Source: Nitriliruptoraceae bacterium (GTDB lineage: Bacteria; Actinomycetota; Nitriliruptoria; Nitriliruptorales; Nitriliruptoraceae). Taken from it: DNA of 37,017 bases. Location of the stretch: positions 1 to 37,017 of the forward strand of contig SLLJ01000360.1 of assembly GCA_007134165.1 (NCBI GenBank). Reading direction: 5' to 3'. Positions 33,641 through 37,017 of this stretch are shown one piece after another (position 1 is the first letter of the stretch; every line of letters begins with the position of its first letter). The position numbers and the translations under genes are program-made. The notes under the pieces are model-generated. The model saw only the letters and a program-made list of their open reading frames with translations. It did not search any database and had not been told where the DNA came from.

Positions 33641-33758
33641 GCGGCCACCGTAGCGCTGACGACGTGCGGATCCGGGCACCCGGTGTCGGCGGGAATCCGG
33701 ACCCCATCACCCCGACGGTGGGATGCTGACCGGGAGGACAGGCCGTACCTTGGGTCCG
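33641..33758. promoter_or_regulatory. Divergent leaderless promoters
   Basis: On the minus strand TACGGT (33652-33647) ends six bases before the ATG at 33640. On the plus strand TACCTT (33746-33751) ends seven bases before the ATG at 33759. Neither start has a well-placed Shine-Dalgarno sequence, so both mRNAs probably begin at their start codons. Confidence 0.5.
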
Positions 33759-35846
33759 ATGAACCTCTCTGCGCTGCGCACTCATCCCTGGACACGTCCG
33801 ACCCTGCTCACGCTCGGCGTCATGGCGGGTCTGCACCTGCTCGCCCTGCTGCTGCTCGGTGGGCTGCGGCTGGCCACCGGCGACCTCGTGCTGGCCGGCA
33901 CCACCGTCGACGGCGTCGAGGTCTCCGGCCTGGACCGCGCGCAACTCGAGGCGGCGGTCGAAGACCACGCCGAGGACCGGCTGGCCATCGAAGTCGAGGT
34001 GCTGGCCGACGACGACGTGGCGCGCAGCACCCGCGCCGAGATCGGGCTGCGTGCCGAGGTCGACCCCATGGTCGAGGACGCCTGGTCGCGGGGTCGGCGC
34101 GGGTTCTACACCGCGCTGGTTCAGCAGGTCGGCGCTCGCTTCGGCGCCGAGCACGACGTCGACTTCGCCACCCGCCTCGACGAGTCGGACTACGAGATCT
34201 GGGTCGGCGACACCGTCCGCGAGCTGTCGGTCGACCCGGTACCCGCCCTGGTCGACCTCGCGCTCGACGCCAACGGCGCCCCCGCTCCGGAGGTCACCGA
34301 CGCCACCGGGGGCTCGCGCGTGGATGCCGACGAGGTTCGCGACGTGGTACGCGGGGTGCTCGACGATCGCGAGGAGCGCGCCGTGCGGGTCGCGGTCGAG
34401 CCCCTGCCGGAGCCGACCGGCGCCGCGGACCTCGACACCGTGCTCGCCGACGTGTTCGTCGCGCTCGGCGACGACGTGTCACTCGACAATCCCTCGGCTA
34501 GCGCCGACGTCGTCCTTGCCCCCGAGGACCTGACCGAGGTGCTCGAAGTCGTCTTCGACGAGACCGCCGCGCCGGGCGCGCGGCTGGTGGTGACCAGTAC
34601 CGCCGACCGGCTCACCGGCCACCTCGGCGACGACGGCACCGAAGCGCTGTCCGCCGGGCCCGTCGACGCCGAGCTCGACCTGTCCGAAGGCGAGGCCCGG
34701 GTGATCGGCGGCACCCCCGGGATCGACCCCGACCTGCCGGCCACGGCCCGGCGTGTCGCCGAGCTGAGCCTGCGCGACACCGACCGGCGCGACCTGCTGC
34801 CCGGCGCAACCGAGGCGCCCGAGCTGCCGGCCGACCAAGCCGAGGCCGCGCTCGCGGCCTCGGGCTTCTCGCTGGAGGAGATCACGCTGGCCAACCCCAG
34901 CGACGGGGTGGACGTCGTGTTCGACGCCGACGCGCTGGCACGCCTCATCTCCGCCGAGTTCGCGCGAGAAGACGACGAGGTGGTGCTGCGCCTGCACACC
35001 GACGCCGAGCTCCTGCTCGACGAACTCGGCGACGAACTCGAAGCGGTCGAAGCCGAGCCCATCGAAGCGAGCGTGTCCCTGGCCGGCGGCGAAGTCCAGC
35101 GCTCGGGCGGCACCTCGGGACTGGAACTGGACGCCGAGGCGGCCGCCGAGCAGGTGCTGGTCGTCGCGACCTCGACCGAACGGGTCGGGGAGCTGCCCGG
35201 CGAGGTGATCGAGCCCGAATTCACCGCCGAGCTCGCCGAGAGCATCCAGCAGCGGGTCTCGAGCTTCACCACACGGATGGTGCCCGGCCAGAGCCGCAAC
35301 ACCAACATCCGCCGGGCCGTGGCGATCATCGACGGCGACGTGATCCTGCCCGGTGAGCAGTACTCGCTCAACGAGGGCATCGGCGAGCGCACCGCCGAGC
35401 GCGGGTTCGTCGAGAACGGCGTAATCCTCGAGGGGGAGCTGACCAGTACGCGCGGGGGCGGCATCAGCCAGGTCGCGACCACCTTCGTCAACGCCGCCTG
35501 GTACTCGGGCATCAAGCTGATGCGCTTCCAACCGCACTCGTTCTACTTCTCGCGCTACCCGGAAGGCCGCGAGGCGACCCTGGCCTGGAACCAGATCGAC
35601 GTCGTGGTCGAGAACGACTCACCCCACGCGATCCTCATCGCCACCAGCGCCAGTGACCGTGCGGTGACGATCAGCTTCTGGTCCAGCCCCTACGCCGAGG
35701 TGGAGAGCTTCACCAGCCCCCGCTACAACATCCGGCCCGGCCGGGTGCGCTCGGGCTTCACGGTCGACTTCGGCCGCACCATCACCTACCTCGACGGCAC
35801 CTCCCGCGACGACACCTACTCCCACACCTACCGGCCGGAGAACTGA
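33759..35846 (+). CDS. VanW/YoaR-family membrane protein
   Basis: The 695-residue protein has a short cytoplasmic tail and one membrane helix (LLTLGVMAGLHLLALLLLGG, about 16-35). A long acidic extracellular region contains repeated units of the putative peptidoglycan-binding type (GTTVDGVEVSGLDRAQLEAA begins one). The VanW domain occupies about 502-640: RRAVAIIDGDVILPGEQYSL, ERTAERGFVENGVILEGEL, GGGISQVATTFVNAAWYSG and PEGREATLAW. The family is widespread in Gram-positive bacteria, is linked to the cell wall, and has no settled activity. Very high Asp/Glu content is notable. The start at 33759 is chosen because the -10-like TACCTT fits a leaderless mRNA; ATG 33723 is in frame but would lie before that promoter. 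Confidence 0.9.
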   Translation: MNLSALRTHPWTRPTLLTLGVMAGLHLLALLLLGGLRLATGDLVLAGTTVDGVEVSGLDRAQLEAAVEDHAEDRLAIEVEVLADDDVARSTRAEIGLRAEVDPMVEDAWSRGRRGFYTALVQQVGARFGAEHDVDFATRLDESDYEIWVGDTVRELSVDPVPALVDLALDANGAPAPEVTDATGGSRVDADEVRDVVRGVLDDREERAVRVAVEPLPEPTGAADLDTVLADVFVALGDDVSLDNPSASADVVLAPEDLTEVLEVVFDETAAPGARLVVTSTADRLTGHLGDDGTEALSAGPVDAELDLSEGEARVIGGTPGIDPDLPATARRVAELSLRDTDRRDLLPGATEAPELPADQAEAALAASGFSLEEITLANPSDGVDVVFDADALARLISAEFAREDDEVVLRLHTDAELLLDELGDELEAVEAEPIEASVSLAGGEVQRSGGTSGLELDAEAAAEQVLVVATSTERVGELPGEVIEPEFTAELAESIQQRVSSFTTRMVPGQSRNTNIRRAVAIIDGDVILPGEQYSLNEGIGERTAERGFVENGVILEGELTSTRGGGISQVATTFVNAAWYSGIKLMRFQPHSFYFSRYPEGREATLAWNQIDVVVENDSPHAILIATSASDRAVTISFWSSPYAEVESFTSPRYNIRPGRVRSGFTVDFGRTITYLDGTSRDDTYSHTYRPEN

Positions 35847-35876
35847 GCGTCTCCGGCGGGTCGGCGGGGCTCGTTA

Positions 35877-36614
35877 CTACCGACGCACGGGCGCCAGCGA
35901 CGGGGCCGGCACGCTGCCGTGAGGCCACACACCGCGCAGCAGGTGGACCGGCACGCTGCCGTCGGTGTCGAGCAGCGCCTGGGCCGCGAGCTCGATCCGA
36001 GCGGCCCACTTCGCGGTGGCGCCCGTGCGGGCGGCGCGCGACGCGCGGCTGAGGGCCAGCGCACGCCGCGCCTGCTCGAGCAGCTGAGGGTCACCGCCAG
36101 CGCCCACAGCTGCACGCGCGGCGAACAGGGCGCTCAGCGCGGTGGCGGCGCCGCGCTCACGCAGCACGGTGAGCTGACCCTCGCGGGACAGGTCGGGACC
36201 GGTCGCCGAGCCCTGCCCCGCCTCGATGGCGGCGTGGACGACCGTCCCCACCGCCTCGGCGACCAACGTCACCTGGGGCAGCCAGGGCAGCATCCGACGC
36301 AGCCCGTCCACCAGCCCGACGCAGCCCTGCAGGTCGTCGAGCCCGCGGTCGAACGCCTCGCGCAGCTCGTCGCGCTCGGTGGGGGTGAGCCCGTCGCAGC
36401 CACCGGACACGAAGCCGGTGGTCGCCCGGTCGGCCAGCGCCCACAGCGCACCGAGGTCGTCGGCCATCGGCGAGGGCTCGGGGAGGCTGGGGGCGGAGGT
36501 GCGCTCGGCGTGACGGGCACTCCAGCGCTGCGAGTGGCGACGCTCGTCGCGCCAGCGTGCCCGGCGCCGGGTAGGGGCGGGGGTGGGGGTCGCGTTCTCC
36601 AGCAGCGTGTTCAT
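35877..36614 (-). CDS. Hypothetical 245-residue helical protein
   Basis: No family was recognised. The first 45 residues are basic (TRRRARWRDERRHSQRW) and probably disordered. The rest is predicted helical: ALWALADRATTGFVSGGCDG, ELREAFDRGLDDLQGCVGLV, TLVAEAVGTVVHAAIEAGQG and AATALSALFAARAAVGAG. No signal peptide or clear membrane helix is present. The ATG has GAGGAG seven bases upstream, which makes a real gene very likely. It converges with the VanW gene, 30 bases apart, and has an unusually long, hairpin-rich region upstream. Confidence 0.75.
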   Translation of the reverse strand: MNTLLENATPTPAPTRRRARWRDERRHSQRWSARHAERTSAPSLPEPSPMADDLGALWALADRATTGFVSGGCDGLTPTERDELREAFDRGLDDLQGCVGLVDGLRRMLPWLPQVTLVAEAVGTVVHAAIEAGQGSATGPDLSREGQLTVLRERGAATALSALFAARAAVGAGGDPQLLEQARRALALSRASRAARTGATAKWAARIELAAQALLDTDGSVPVHLLRGVWPHGSVPAPSLAPVRR

Positions 36615-36816
36615 GGGGATACTCCTCGAAGTCGGGTCCCACTCGGGACCGCGCGGGGAGCACCCGTCACCGCGGGCGGTGGTCGTCCCTCGGGAGCCGG
36701 CAGGCCACCGGTCGGTGGCCCGGCACGGGCCGGATGCTCCATGTGTCGTCGTGCTGAGGGCTGCTACTGCCGTCCAGTGCGGCTCACCTCCTCAGTGGTC
36801 GTGGTTCCTTGCGCTC
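36615..36816 (-). promoter_or_regulatory. Structured upstream region of hypothetical gene
   Basis: This stretch between a terminator and the hypothetical gene holds several hairpins: GGCCACC-GGTC-GGTGGCC (36703-36720), GGCCCG-GCA-CGGGCC (36717-36731) and GGTCCC/GGGACC with a 4-base loop near 36635-36652. The first two share bases 36717-36720 and cannot form together, as in attenuators. No known riboswitch was recognised. No other gene is seen here. Confidence 0.35.
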
Positions 36817-36854
36817 GATGCGAAAAGCCTCCCCGCACGGGGAGGCTCGCATCG
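36817..36854 (-). terminator. Rho-independent-type terminator
   Basis: AGCCTCCCC (36826-36834) pairs with GGGGAGGCT (36839-36847) around the loop GCAC. On the minus strand the stem is followed by TTTTCGC. The outer CGATGCG/CGCATCG (36817-36823, 36848-36854) extends the pairing. The T tract exists only on the minus strand, so it should end a transcript that enters from the right edge. Confidence 0.6.
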
Positions 36855-36930
36855 TCTCGTGTCCGGCCAGCAGTCGGCCCTTGCACCGGGCGTCGTGCGG
36901 CTCCCAACGTCGAGCTTCAGCACTGCACGC

Positions 36931-37017
36931 CTACACCGAGGTGGCTGGTGGGTCCGCGTTAGGTGGGGCCTTGATCCGACCCGACCTGCTCACCCGTCGG
37001 CGTCTCTCGACGTTGCC
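36931..37017 (-). CDS. Possible C-terminus of a gene entering from the right edge
   Basis: From the edge, one minus-strand frame reads 28 residues (GNVERRRRVSRSGRIKAPPN, then ADPPATSV) to a TAG at 36933-36931. The composition is basic then Pro-rich, like a protein tail. A minus-strand terminator lies 84 bases further on, which supports a gene ending here. The stretch is too short to identify and could be chance. Confidence 0.3.
   Translation of the reverse strand, partial: GNVERRRRVSRSGRIKAPPNADPPATSV

Noticed and set aside
36738-36962. Valine-rich leader peptide of an ilv-type attenuator
   Set aside because: Four valine codons precede the hairpin on the plus strand, but the frame has no stop codon near the stem, no good ribosome-binding site, and the T tract is on the other strand.

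Overview
This is a very GC-rich window of actinobacterial character. The signs are GTG starts, SARP-type regulators with BTAD domains, an iniB-iniA-iniC-like dynamin locus, candidate leaderless promoters and excalibur and VanW-type exported proteins. A deep-branching actinobacterium such as Nitriliruptoria or Euzebya-like lineages would fit, but this is inference; no rRNA or tRNA gene was seen. No CRISPR array, insertion sequence or phage gene was recognised.

Left part (1-8480). The left edge cuts a minus-strand PAS-PAS-GGDEF diguanylate cyclase gene. Just upstream of it lies the decayed remnant of a PAS-EAL protein. A SpoU-type RNA methyltransferase and a PlsC-type acyltransferase follow on the minus strand. 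A divergent plus-strand run encodes an SDR oxidoreductase, a patatin-like lipase, a zinc alcohol dehydrogenase and the ribosome GTPase TypA/BipA.

Regulator part (8566-15030). Two very large regulators stand in tandem with opposite domain order. The first is P-loop ATPase, TPRs, then a C-terminal DNA-binding/BTAD unit. The second is N-terminal DNA-binding/BTAD, NB-ARC-like ATPase, then TPRs. A coupled 68-residue gene lies between them, behind a textbook 11-bp-period direct repeat of SARP type. A perfect 50-bp palindrome closes the block.

Central part (15231-28106), the most interesting. An IniB-like low-complexity protein and two dynamin-like GTPases (IniA- and IniC-like) form a plus-strand operon. 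It faces a minus-strand pair: a membrane-anchored Hsp70 ATPase without a substrate-binding domain, fused to an extracellular domain through 20 Glu-Pro repeats, and a very acidic 645-residue protein. An IniR-like P-loop/LuxR regulator converges on the end of the operon. Divergent from that regulator is a second single-pass protein of the same topology (cytoplasmic tail, membrane helix, Asp/Glu-Pro linker, extracellular beta domain, excalibur motif). I read this as an expanded ini-type envelope-stress and membrane-remodelling locus, with Hsp70 and exported sensor-like parts that the mycobacterial iniBAC operon lacks.

Right part (28184-37017). This holds a small lipoprotein, an exported SLH-domain/S15-peptidase fusion preceded in its operon by an exported beta-propeller protein, a VanW/YoaR-like membrane protein, and an unrecognised 245-residue protein with a long structured leader. 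At the edge are a terminator and what may be the end of one more minus-strand gene. Most of this region is cell-envelope related.
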